Positions 8,801-15,636 of a DNA stretch of 27,668 bases are shown here, piece after piece. Both the position numbers and the translations under genes were made by a program. Location: the NCBI GenBank assembly GCA_002433235.1, contig DJHS01000132.1, forward strand, positions 1 through 27,668, in the 5' to 3' direction. The notes beneath the pieces were generated by a model. The model saw nothing but the letters and a program-made list of their open reading frames with translations. It did not search any database and was not told the DNA's origin. The stretch's first letter is position 1. Each line of letters starts with the position of its first letter. Origin of the DNA: UBA6614 sp002433235. Lineage in GTDB: Bacteria; Verrucomicrobiota; Verrucomicrobiia; Limisphaerales; UBA1100.

Positions 8801-11607
8801 ATACCGCGAGCCTGCTGGCCCTGGCCATGTGCCTGTTCCAGGGGAGCGAACGGGAGGCAGCGCGGAAGGTATACGAGCGGGTGCTGGAAATAGAGCCCGA
8901 GAATGCCATCGCCAAGAACAATCTTGCGGCCCTGACCGTGGGCGAGCCCATGGCTTCGCGCGATCTGCCAGTTGCGGTGGAGCGCGCGCTCACCGCCGCG
9001 CAAATTGCCATCGAGCACAATCGGATGGAGGAAGCGGGCGTGTTGTTGCAGGAGGCCCTGAAGGAGGTTCCTCATAACCCGGTTTTACTGGAGGCCTTGG
9101 CCAACCTGTATGTTGCCGGCGGCCGGTATGTGAAAGCCAAGCCATTTGCACTGCGGGCAGCAGAGGTCAATGCGGACACAACACTCAACTGGATTCGCCT
9201 GGGCCTCATTGCCTACAAGCAGAACGACATCGAGCTGTTCGAGCATGCCTTGAAAAAGGCGCTGGCGCTCGAGCCACAAAATCCGGAGGCGTTGCGTCTT
9301 CTGGGGCACGCAAATTTAAACGTGGGCAACCACGCCGGCGCCGTCCGGTTGTACCAACAAATCCTTGAGCAAATTCCAGAGGATATCGAGGTGCTTCAGG
9401 CGTTGGGCGTTTGCCAACATCATTTGGGCGAGGAAGCGGAATCGAAGGCGACCTTTGCCAAGGTGCTGGAATTGGATCCCAAGAATCAGGTCGCCTCCCA
9501 AAACCTTGCCGCGAGTCAATCCAGCGGCAAGGCCCGGGCCAATGTCGGCAACGGCAAATCCGAGCGTGAAGTGATCGCTAAGTCCATTGAGCAAAAGGAA
9601 CAAACCCAGGAAATCATGAATCCCACCCTAGAGCTTCCGTCGGAAACACGTACCCAGGCGCGGGTTTTCTCAAACGGCAACTTGCGAGTTATTGACCTGC
9701 CGGAAGTTACCCGGCTGGGTAGTCTGGATCGGGCCGCCGAACTGGCCCGCGCCGGCCAGCATGCCGAAGCTGTACAGGCCTGCTTGGAGTCCATGGAGAC
9801 GCGCCCATTTCATCCGGAGGCGTGGCTTTACATGGCACAGATTGCCGTGGATGCGGAGGATTATTCGTTTGCCCGGAAGGCAGCCGACCGCGCGTTGGCG
9901 CTGGCTCCCGACTGGCGCAAGGCGCGCATGATGGACAATCTCCTGAAAGCCGCCGCAGAACTGACGGTTACGGAAATCGAGTGGCCGATCTTGCCCACGG
10001 AAATCAACTCCCAGCGTTTGACCGTTTGCATGATCGCGAAGAACGAAGAGGAGTTCATTGGCCAGGCGCTTGAGTCGGTGCGCGATATTGCCGACCAGAT
10101 CATCGTCGTCGACACGGGCTCCGAGGATCGCACCATTGAAATCGCCCGCGAACACGGAGCGGAAGTGCATGAATTCACATGGAACGACCACTTCGCCGAC
10201 GCTCGCAACCATGCGTTGCAGTTTGTGCGTGGTGATTGGGTTTTGATTTTGGACGCGGACGAGGAGTTGATGGCTGGTACGCGGGAGGATCTGCGGATGG
10301 ACATGAAGGATGCCTCCGCTTTAGGGCTGCGCATTCCACTGATCAATCGCCAAACCGCCGAGGGTGGGGCTAGCTTTGTGCCACGCCTTTTCCGCAATGC
10401 CCCGGGCCTTTGCTTCCTGGGTCGCGTGCATGAGCAGATTTTTTCCAGTGTCATCAATACCTCGCGCCGCTGGGGCATGGAGGTGGGCCTCGGCCAAGCC
10501 ACGTTGATGCATCACGGTTATGCGCCCGAGGTCAAGGCCGCCAAGGACAAGGTGGCCCGAAACCTGCGCCTGCTGGAACTGGCCCTTGAGGAAATGCCCG
10601 GCGAACCGGCGTTACTGATGAATTATGGCCTCGACCTGTACAACAACGGCGAGGTGGAAAAGGCGTTGGAACAATTGCAGCGCGCCGCGGAGGTTATGCA
10701 GCAGATGGACGCCAAGTCCGTGCTGCCGGAAGTGCGTGAACGCCTCGTGAACACCTACGCCTCCATTCTTCTCCAAGCCGAGGAGCATGAGACGCTGATC
10801 GACTTTGCCCAGAGCCGGCTGGCCCAAGCCAGTGGTCCGACGGCTTCCCTGCATTACCTGTACGGGCTGGCGCTTTTAAAGCAGGACCGCACCACGGAGG
10901 CAATCACCGCGCTGCAGGATTGCCTTACCAAGGCCGAGGCACCGACCATGGCCCCGGGTTGTCCCGGTGCGTACAAGGCCGCCCCGCATCACCTGCTGGC
11001 TGGTTGCCTGGCACGAGATGGCCGGGCTGAGGAGGCCGAGGAGCAGTACTGCCATGCGCTCACCAAGGAGCCGGCTCATCCCGGCATACGTTTCGATTAC
11101 GCTACTTTCCTTACCGCGCAGAGTCGCGCACAGGAGGCGATTCAGCTTCTGCACGAGCGTCTGGAGGAAAATTCCGACGAGCGCCTTTGGACTCTGGGCT
11201 GCAGCATTGTCAATGGGCACTTGGGTGATCTTGGCATCGCCAATGAGTGGACGGAATTGGCCACGCTGCATTTCCCGGACAACGAGGAGATTTTAAAGCA
11301 CCGCGCCATTGCGCTCCTGACGGCCGGCCGGTTTGAGGATGCGCTCGCGCTTTTCGAGAAGGCACCGTCGGATGACGACATCACTACCGCCGCAATTTAT
11401 CTCTGCCGCTTGGCGGATGGAAAGGCCGGGCAGCTCGCCACGCCCAAGAATGAACTGGCGGTCAGCAAATACCTGACCGATTGGTATCGCCGCCTGCTGG
11501 TGCATGATAATGAGGCCGCCGCGGATCGGATTGCTGCTCGTCTCGATGCCGTTGAAACCCTGCTGCCGACCGCCGGCAAGGTTTTGCGTCAGGCCGTGGC
11601 CGCGTAG
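5845..11607 (+). CDS. Giant multi-domain glycosyltransferase: GT4-GT4-TPR-GT2-TPR
   Basis: This is a protein of about 1920 residues with three glycosyltransferase domains. Domain 1 (about 30-410) and domain 2 (about 430-800) are GT4/GT-B type. Each has a sugar-nucleotide-binding E-G-(W/F)-G...E signature (E293 in RGEGWGRPQHEA; E681 in RGEGFGLPVLEA). Residues ~850-1220 and ~1290-1375 are tetratricopeptide repeats. A GT2/GT-A domain follows at ~1390-1560, with TVCMIAKNEEEFIGQAL, VVDTGSEDRT and the metal-binding DADEE at 1470-1474. Further TPR-like helices reach the C-terminus. There is no signal peptide, so the protein is cytoplasmic. Start choice is uncertain: ATG 5845 has GGAAGG 6 bases upstream, while in-frame ATGs at 5764 and 5818 would add 27 or 9 residues with poorer binding sites. 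TPR-glycosyltransferases near flagellins often glycosylate flagellin before export, so that is the inferred role. Donor and acceptor are unknown. Confidence 0.9.
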   Translation: MQLNAPGKEAQDVIGQEGSQDGLDFSSSLPVRWLAPFFNTTGYASEATNFVLPLAYKVDLGIFHNSTIVSQTYIDSLPQNYRRVLLEAQRNFTQLSGGIVVSHVPAFAFHKFEDAQYHIGRTMFETDRLPENWVSACNRMDEIWVPSQFNAQTFARAGVDRAKLKVIPGAVDAKFFDPGYTQELPLPDPAGYNFLSMFEWSSRKGWDVLLTAYLCEFSADDDVCLYLRTHLFGQPAQDASAILQSEIEKHAKSLKLGRKKLPRIELLTEPLAAADLPGLYKAVDCLVAPSRGEGWGRPQHEAMMMELPVIATNWSGNTEFMTADTAYLLDHELTETANLETGQAHYRGHRWAEPFAEHLQQHMREVFANPREARLKGKRARAHVKQHFGQEAVSALILERLRAIEAKLTGTKPITVPQPLEPGKAESRFQFALEGTFLDYGSLSHVNRALATALREQPGIDVACIQKTLNTVPPMPEALADFSRTLVDEAPAGTQVTVRHGWPPIWEKPRRGKWVNIQPWEFGVLPAEWVRQLENVDEAWVPSSYVRNCYIDSGVPAEKVQVIPNGIDPEIFRPEAPTLPIKTDKRYKFLFVGGTIGRKGPDILLNTYLETFTAADDVCLVIKDFGGQTFYSGQTLAEVIAQAQAKPNAPEIVYLDDDLPPEQVAGLYTACDCLVHPYRGEGFGLPVLEAMACGLPVLCTGGGSTDDFATDQYAYRIPAVRKSTKPWIGQILLVKEGWLLEPDKDALADRMRWVFKHRDKARAKGQRAAAHVHAEWTWERAAEKAMARIHALATQAEPSDALEGAIKRMREKTETTPTTESPAIAELLIETTQNAMAHDSKPLREEDARKVAQHIEQAEIFLQANNATAAIGELEQALELDTDNIGILSMLGSLRYQDNNFEKARELFRHLVELSPADSQAYTQLAMTAFQLERTDEFESALGLALELDPDNLEALRFLARVNLQEKQYLDAAMGYRKIIELAPEDTASLLALAMCLFQGSEREAARKVYERVLEIEPENAIAKNNLAALTVGEPMASRDLPVAVERALTAAQIAIEHNRMEEAGVLLQEALKEVPHNPVLLEALANLYVAGGRYVKAKPFALRAAEVNADTTLNWIRLGLIAYKQNDIELFEHALKKALALEPQNPEALRLLGHANLNVGNHAGAVRLYQQILEQIPEDIEVLQALGVCQHHLGEEAESKATFAKVLELDPKNQVASQNLAASQSSGKARANVGNGKSEREVIAKSIEQKEQTQEIMNPTLELPSETRTQARVFSNGNLRVIDLPEVTRLGSLDRAAELARAGQHAEAVQACLESMETRPFHPEAWLYMAQIAVDAEDYSFARKAADRALALAPDWRKARMMDNLLKAAAELTVTEIEWPILPTEINSQRLTVCMIAKNEEEFIGQALESVRDIADQIIVVDTGSEDRTIEIAREHGAEVHEFTWNDHFADARNHALQFVRGDWVLILDADEELMAGTREDLRMDMKDASALGLRIPLINRQTAEGGASFVPRLFRNAPGLCFLGRVHEQIFSSVINTSRRWGMEVGLGQATLMHHGYAPEVKAAKDKVARNLRLLELALEEMPGEPALLMNYGLDLYNNGEVEKALEQLQRAAEVMQQMDAKSVLPEVRERLVNTYASILLQAEEHETLIDFAQSRLAQASGPTASLHYLYGLALLKQDRTTEAITALQDCLTKAEAPTMAPGCPGAYKAAPHHLLAGCLARDGRAEEAEEQYCHALTKEPAHPGIRFDYATFLTAQSRAQEAIQLLHERLEENSDERLWTLGCSIVNGHLGDLGIANEWTELATLHFPDNEEILKHRAIALLTAGRFEDALALFEKAPSDDDITTAAIYLCRLADGKAGQLATPKNELAVSKYLTDWYRRLLVHDNEAAADRIAARLDAVETLLPTAGKVLRQAVAA

Positions 11608-11618
11608 TACAAACGCGC

Positions 11619-12161
11619 GTGTCCGGCGAACGCATTCGCTGCTTTGTGGCTCTGGATTTGCCCGGCGCGTTTCGTGATGAGGCGGCGCGCGTTCAGGCGG
11701 CCCTGCGCGAGCGGGATCTCTTCCATGGTCGCTACACCGCGCGGACGAACATTCATTTGACCCTTAAATTTCTTGGCGAGCTGACACCGGGCCAAGTAAA
11801 GCAGGCGGTTGTGGTGCTTCGAGGGATAAGATTCCCTGTCTGCGAGGTGCGGCTGGGTGGTGCGGGCATGTTTGCGCCGCGGATCATCTGGCTGAAAGTG
11901 ATCGGGGCGGATTCCTTTCAAGCCAGGGTGGATTCCGAATTGGCCGAATGGTTCGAGCCCGAGGCGCGTTTCATGGGGCATCTCACGATTGCCAGAATCA
12001 AGTCGGCCCGTGATCCCGTGGCATTGGCTTCCGCTGTCGAGGGGCTTGAAATTGCTCCCTTGACCGGCCCGTCCAATTCCTTCTCCCTTTTTCGCTCTGT
12101 CCTGAATCCGGAAGGCCCGAGGTACGAATTGTTGGAACGGTTTGAATTTTGTCATGACTGA
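11619..12161 (+). CDS. thpR: RNA 2',3'-cyclic phosphodiesterase (2H family, ThpR/LigT-like)
   Basis: This 180-residue protein has the normal size for the family. It has the two HxTx catalytic motifs of 2H phosphoesterases: HLTL at residues 46-49 and HLTI at 121-124, each on a predicted strand. The N-terminus RCFVALDLPG and the late block SLFRSVLNPEGPRYELL are typical of bacterial ThpR. The enzyme hydrolyses RNA 2',3'-cyclic phosphate ends to 2'-phosphate, and some members ligate RNA in the reverse reaction; it acts in the cytoplasm. The start is GTG 11619, only 11 bases after the glycosyltransferase stop, with no strong ribosome binding site, so it probably depends on upstream translation. 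Its stop overlaps the next gene's start by 8 bases. Confidence 0.9.
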   Translation: MSGERIRCFVALDLPGAFRDEAARVQAALRERDLFHGRYTARTNIHLTLKFLGELTPGQVKQAVVVLRGIRFPVCEVRLGGAGMFAPRIIWLKVIGADSFQARVDSELAEWFEPEARFMGHLTIARIKSARDPVALASAVEGLEIAPLTGPSNSFSLFRSVLNPEGPRYELLERFEFCHD

Positions 12162-12576
12162 GCGCCTTTATTTTGCCTATGGATCAAACCTCGACCCACG
12201 GCAAATGACTGAGCGCTGTCCCGGGGCAAAGCCGATGGGCGCGGCCACCTTGGAGGGTTGGCGGTTTCTCATCAATCGACGCGGCTACGCTACCGTGACA
12301 CCGGAGCCGGACTCAGTGGTGCAGGGAGGCTTATGGGTTTTAACGCCGGCGCATGAGGTAGAACTGGACGAGTACGAGGGAGTGGCGGGAGGCCATTACA
12401 CCAAGGAACAACTGGAGGTGATCCATGCCAGTGCCCGGTCCAAGGCATTGGTCTATGTGGATCCCGTGAGCGAGCCGGGCCGGCCTTGGCCGGGTTACAT
12501 GGAGGGCGTTTTGCACGGGGCGGCCCACTTTGATTTACCCAATGAGTACCTGGCGGAATTGAAGACCTGGCAATAG
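12154..12576 (+). CDS. Gamma-glutamylcyclotransferase-fold (GGCT/AIG2-like) protein
   Basis: This 140-residue protein has the signature YGSNL at residues 9-13, which binds the gamma-glutamyl carboxylate in this fold. E75 lies within ELDEYEGV, at the position of the catalytic Glu. Family enzymes release 5-oxoproline from gamma-glutamyl amines or peptides. The exact substrate cannot be read from the sequence. I chose ATG 12154, which overlaps the thpR stop by 8 bases and suggests translational coupling. An in-frame TTG at 12142 would add four residues but lies too close to GGAACGG. The stop (TAG 12574-12576) is one base from the stop of the convergent minus-strand gene. Confidence 0.87.
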   Translation: MTERLYFAYGSNLDPRQMTERCPGAKPMGAATLEGWRFLINRRGYATVTPEPDSVVQGGLWVLTPAHEVELDEYEGVAGGHYTKEQLEVIHASARSKALVYVDPVSEPGRPWPGYMEGVLHGAAHFDLPNEYLAELKTWQ

Positions 12577-12577
12577 C

Positions 12578-13648
12578 CTATTCGTCCACGCGCAGGCTGT
12601 CGCCGCGGCCCTCGATGACAATCTTGCCAAACTCGCGAACCTTAAACGTCCATGCCTTGTGGCCGCTCATGGTGAAAGTCTCCTCAATGACACTGCTCAT
12701 GTCCGGCGACGCGGCGCTGTTGAGTTTGCGGCACCGCCACACCATCTTGTTGTTGTCTGGGTCCCACCGGCCGACGTAGTGGTCCACTCCCCCGTTGGCG
12801 CCAAAATATGCGTAGCGGTAAACCTTCACCTCGCTGTCGTAAGTCTTCACCCAAAGCACGGGCGCGCCCTCGCTGTCGCCCGAGGTCACCACGCCCTCAT
12901 ACACGAGGCAGTTGCCGCCTGCTGCCCAACGGGCGCGGCCTTTCATGCGCATTCCCCCGCCTTCCTCGCCGTAAAACTGTCGCTCCGTCCAGGTTCCATC
13001 CTCGCCAAGAAGCTTCAGTTCCTCACGGGCCGGCTTGCCAAATTCGCTGGGCGACGGCCCGGCCCGGTCCCCTTGGCGCGCACAGTCGACCTGCACTTCC
13101 TTTAACACCGTGGCAAAGGTGCGCCACTCCCAGTTCAGGCGCTTGCGGTTGGGCGCGGGGATAATCTCCTGAAAATCCACGCTCATCTTGAGGGAGTTGG
13201 TCGCCGGATGCGTGATTTCCCACTGCATGGTGCGATCCATCGCTGACCAGTCCCCCTCAAACGTCACGATTCGGCCGGTATCCGTCACCAACAGGTAGCT
13301 GTGCTTTTTGGCCGTCTCATTCCAACCGCGCACGGCCAGTTCATTGTCCTCGCCGTTTTCAACCGTGTATCGCGTCTCCTGCATCAACGCGCGGCCGCCA
13401 AAAGTGAAATAGGAATGATCTTCAGCCGTGAAATCCAGGGTTTTGTTCGATTCCGGATACACGTATCGACCACTCTGGGTCCAGACACCGGGTTGCTCAT
13501 AGACACCCAATTCCGGCAAGGCCGCCTCAGTGGCCCGTGGTGGCAGCGGGGGCTCGGCATTTTGGATTTGCCACACCATCGCCGTGCCCACACCCAAGCC
13601 CACCACGGCCAAGCCAATCACCAGCCCCAGTCTTTCCCCCTTCCTCAT
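12578..13648 (-). CDS. Membrane-anchored protein of unknown function
   Basis: This is a 356-residue protein. ATG 13648 is chosen because it places MRKGER just before one hydrophobic segment (about LGLVIGLAVVGLGVGTAMVW), an N-terminal anchor or uncleaved signal. The frame continues upstream to 14200, but that part is antisense to the Sel1 gene and looks like shadow sequence. The rest (about residues 30-356) is soluble, Trp/Tyr/Gly-rich and strand-forming. Elements such as TFEGDWSAMDRTMQWEITH and ETFTMSGHKAWTFKVREFG suggest two related beta domains, loosely like DUF1579/lipocalin-type proteins. That resemblance is weak and I would not transfer a function. The gene converges with the GGCT gene and diverges from the Sel1 gene over an 81-base spacer. 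Confidence 0.75.
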   Translation of the reverse strand: MRKGERLGLVIGLAVVGLGVGTAMVWQIQNAEPPLPPRATEAALPELGVYEQPGVWTQSGRYVYPESNKTLDFTAEDHSYFTFGGRALMQETRYTVENGEDNELAVRGWNETAKKHSYLLVTDTGRIVTFEGDWSAMDRTMQWEITHPATNSLKMSVDFQEIIPAPNRKRLNWEWRTFATVLKEVQVDCARQGDRAGPSPSEFGKPAREELKLLGEDGTWTERQFYGEEGGGMRMKGRARWAAGGNCLVYEGVVTSGDSEGAPVLWVKTYDSEVKVYRYAYFGANGGVDHYVGRWDPDNNKMVWRCRKLNSAASPDMSSVIEETFTMSGHKAWTFKVREFGKIVIEGRGDSLRVDE

Positions 13649-13693
13649 CCCGCAGGCTACCCTGCCCGCCACCCCTTCGCCCAAGAAAACATC

Positions 13694-13708
13694 TTCACCA
13701 CATGTGAA
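13694..13708. promoter_or_regulatory. Inverted repeat TTCAC-N5-GTGAA in divergent spacer
   Basis: TTCAC (13694-13698) and GTGAA (13704-13708) form a perfect 5-bp dyad in the 81-base spacer between two divergent genes. It could be an operator for either. It resembles the TTCACA/TGTGAA sites upstream of the A genes, but a short dyad like this may be chance. Confidence 0.3.
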
Positions 13709-13729
13709 AAGCCGCGTTAACCTCCGCGC

Positions 13730-14860
13730 ATGCGGAATGCCGCCTTTCTCATTATCCTTGCGTTGTGCGTCGCCTGTGCGGATGCGCCGGACAATCCAGC
13801 GGCCGCGGCCGCCAAGGCACGCGAGGGGGCATTGCGCCAGCGCGCCGAGCAGGGCGATCCCATGGCCCAACTGTTGCTCGCGGAAAATTACCGGACAGGA
13901 AAGGGCCTGCCCGTCGATCTTGGGCAAGCGGTGGTCTGGTATCGAAAGGCCGCCCGGCAAGGTTTGCCTGCCGCCCAGCAAAATTTGGCCGTGGCCTTGG
14001 AACACGGCAAGGGCACGGATCAAAATGCCACCGAGGCCGCCCAGTGGTACACGAGGGCGGCGAGGCAGGATCTCCCCACCGCCCAGTACAGCCTTGCCCG
14101 GTTGTTGCTTTTTGGTACCGGGATTGATCGAAATCCTCAGGCCGCCGCGCGATGGTTTCGGCGCGCGGCTCGCAATGGCAATATTCCCGCGGTACACCAT
14201 CTGGGGTTAATGAACCGGGATGGCTTGGGCATGCCCCGCAATCGTGTGGAGGCTGGCAAGTGGTTTCTGGTGGCCGCTAAGCGGGGCAACCTGCGCGCCC
14301 AAGCGGATTACCATATGTTGGCCAGTCAGTTGACTCCTGAACAGCGAAAGATCGCGGAAAGCCTCGCCGCGAAAGAGCAGGCTGTACTCGACCAGCCGCC
14401 TCCTGTGCCCATGGACATGCTGAGGCCCTTGGATGGTCGGCTGGTGGATCTTCGCACCGGCAAACCCCACACCGGCCGCGCCGTGCGTTATCACCCCAAT
14501 GCTTCGCCCGTTCGGGAAGTGGACTTAGTCGATGGCCTTCCGCATGGCTGGGAAACCGTTTGGCTGCCAAGCGGCCAGCCCGCCAGTCGTACACAGTTTG
14601 AGCAGGGGCAGCGAACTGGGCTGGTTGAGGAATGGTACGCCAGCGGCCAACTTTGCCTGCGGGGCACCAACCGGGCCGACCGTCTGGAAGTGGCGACCTC
14701 CTTTGGCCACGCCGGAAACGTTACTGGCCAAGTGCAGGATGGAAATGGAACCTTGATTCTCCATTATCCAAATGGCCAGCGGGCTTCGGAGCATGTGTTT
14801 GAGGACGGCGTTCCCTCAGCGGTCCGCCGATGGACTGCCGAGGGAAAGCAGCTGGACTAG
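13730..14860 (+). CDS. Exported Sel1-repeat protein with C-terminal MORN-like repeats
   Basis: This 376-residue protein has a short hydrophobic N-terminus with Cys at 13 and 16 (LALCVACADAP), suggesting a lipoprotein or periplasmic protein. Residues ~32-200 are about four Sel1-like repeats. They show the pattern AQLLLAENYRTGKGLPVDL, then AVVWYRKAARQG and related copies of ~36 residues. After a linker, residues ~235-370 carry MORN_2/YwqK-like units such as GWETVWLPSGQPASRTQFEQG and LVEEWYASGQLCLRG. Sel1 arrays act as protein-binding scaffolds and MORN_2 units are beta-hairpin repeats. No enzymatic domain is visible. The gene diverges from the membrane protein and is followed by the RHH gene's regulatory region. 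Confidence 0.85.
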   Translation: MRNAAFLIILALCVACADAPDNPAAAAAKAREGALRQRAEQGDPMAQLLLAENYRTGKGLPVDLGQAVVWYRKAARQGLPAAQQNLAVALEHGKGTDQNATEAAQWYTRAARQDLPTAQYSLARLLLFGTGIDRNPQAAARWFRRAARNGNIPAVHHLGLMNRDGLGMPRNRVEAGKWFLVAAKRGNLRAQADYHMLASQLTPEQRKIAESLAAKEQAVLDQPPPVPMDMLRPLDGRLVDLRTGKPHTGRAVRYHPNASPVREVDLVDGLPHGWETVWLPSGQPASRTQFEQGQRTGLVEEWYASGQLCLRGTNRADRLEVATSFGHAGNVTGQVQDGNGTLILHYPNGQRASEHVFEDGVPSAVRRWTAEGKQLD

Positions 14861-14906
14861 TAGCCCCACAACTTTTGATTTACGTGGCCGGGATTCATTT
14901 TCCTTT

Positions 14907-14944
14907 TAAAAATGTTTGACGGTATCTCACATTTTTAGTGACAT
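14907..14944 (+). promoter_or_regulatory. Putative promoter with palindromic operator for the RHH gene
   Basis: A perfect 9-bp inverted repeat TAAAAATGT (14907-14915) / ACATTTTTA (14929-14937) with a 13-base spacer straddles a near-consensus -35, TTGACG (14916-14921). A weak -10, TGACAT, lies 17 bases further (14939-14944). The arrangement suits autoregulation by a small DNA-binding protein. The 11-mer TTTAAAAATGT recurs at 15206-15216, just upstream of the A1 promoter. Confidence 0.5.
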
Positions 14945-14983
14945 GGCCGGGAACTGGCCCGACGAACAACAGGGAGTTTAAAA

Positions 14984-15130
14984 ATGGCAACACAGAGAAA
15001 TCCTGAAAAGAAACTGGTCGCTGCATTTGTGGCCACGAAGACCAAGAAGAAGCTGGAAGCACTGGCCAAGAAAAAGGGCACGACCGTGTCCGACTTGCTG
15101 CGCCAGCAAATCGACAAATTGATCAAGTAA
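14984..15130 (+). CDS. Small ribbon-helix-helix-like (Arc/MetJ-type) DNA-binding protein
   Basis: This 48-residue, strongly basic protein has ATG 14984 with AGGGA at 14971-14975. The sequence has the order expected of an RHH monomer: a short N-terminal strand (KKLVAAFVAT), helix 1 (KTKKKLEALAKKKG) and helix 2 (TVSDLLRQQIDKLI). The strand would insert in the major groove as a dimer. There is no partner toxin gene, so an antitoxin role is not supported. A lone transcriptional regulator is more likely. The gene has its own palindromic promoter and a strong terminator, and lies directly upstream of the A1-B1 cassette. Regulation of itself and of the cassette is inferred. It is easy to miss because of its length. 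Confidence 0.75.
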   Translation: MATQRNPEKKLVAAFVATKTKKKLEALAKKKGTTVSDLLRQQIDKLIK

Positions 15131-15162
15131 ATCCAAAAACACATCTATTCCCGCAAGGGGCG

Positions 15163-15192
15163 AGGAGGAGGCAAATACGCCTCCTCTTTTTT
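15163..15192 (+). terminator. Rho-independent terminator after the RHH gene
   Basis: A perfect 8-bp GC-rich stem GAGGAGGC (15165-15172) / GCCTCCTC (15179-15186) with a 6-base loop is followed by six T (15187-15192). Confidence 0.93.
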
Positions 15193-15227
15193 ATGCGCAA
15201 CCCGCTTTAAAAATGTGAATAAAGTTA

Positions 15228-15256
15228 TTGACAAGTTGTTAATTAAATGATTCTAT
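15228..15256 (+). promoter_or_regulatory. Candidate sigma-70 promoter P1 of A1
   Basis: A perfect -35 TTGACA (15228-15233), a 17-base spacer and a -10 TTCTAT (15251-15256, 3/6) start transcription near the GCAAGGAGG element. A similar layout lies upstream of A2: TTGCTC, 17 bases, TTGATG, then GCAAGGAGG. Confidence 0.45.
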
Positions 15257-15377
15257 CCGCCGCGCAAGGAGGGGTGCAGTTGCTTTAAAAAGATCCGGGG
15301 TGGATTCAAGAAAGTGTTCCCAGAGAAGGGAAAACTGCTAATCCCAGAAATAGGATTGTGAACAACCGTGGGTGGTT

Positions 15378-15406
15378 TTGTTGGCGCTGCAAAAATTTGC
15401 TATATT
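15378..15406 (+). promoter_or_regulatory. Candidate promoter P2 of A1 (extended -10)
   Basis: TTGTTG (15378-15383), a 17-base spacer and TATATT (15401-15406), preceded by TG at the extended -10 position. A start near 15413 would give a ~224-base leader. It has no counterpart before A2. Confidence 0.5.
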
Positions 15407-15636
15407 TTGTGCCATAACATTTTCCAACACACAACATATTCACAAAAAACTAGGGAAGTGTTAAAAAGATGTTGACTTTATTCACATCATGTGGAAAAAC
15501 GACCCGTGAGGAGGGTTTGTGTGCCGAGCACAATATGTTGTTAGACATGAAAAACAACAACCAAATATCTAGTGGTATAACTGTCAACGTTGTGGGGACA
15601 ACGGTTTTTAACCAAAAAGAACAAGGAGAAAGCATC

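Larger units (their letters stand above)
15206..15636 (+). promoter_or_regulatory. Long AT-rich regulatory and leader region of A1
   Basis: These 430 bases hold no convincing separate gene. They contain the RHH-operator-like 11-mer TTTAAAAATGT (15206-15216). TGTGAA/TTCACA-type sites occur at 15214-15222, 15355-15364, 15438-15444 and 15478-15486. There are two candidate promoters (listed separately), a GCAAGGAGG element (15264-15272) also found before A2, and the A1 ribosome binding site AAGGAGA (15623-15629). The A1 frame stays open back to ATG 15469, but that extension lies before a clear signal peptide and is probably not translated. Confidence 0.55.

Noticed and set aside
12578..14200. Full 540-codon minus-strand frame
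   Set aside because: The part upstream of 13648 is antisense to the Sel1 gene and lacks protein-like composition. ATG 13648 starts directly at a hydrophobic N-terminal anchor, so the gene is called 12578-13648.
15214..15486. DnaA-box-like TTATTCACA sites as a replication origin
   Set aside because: There are only a few sites, no dnaA/dnaN/gidA neighbour and no AT-rich unwinding repeats. The same motif recurs before A2, which fits promoter regulation better.
15469..15636. 56-codon N-terminal extension of A1 from ATG 15469
   Set aside because: ATG 15637 has an ideal AAGGAGA and begins a clean signal peptide. The extension would bury it and has no match in A2.
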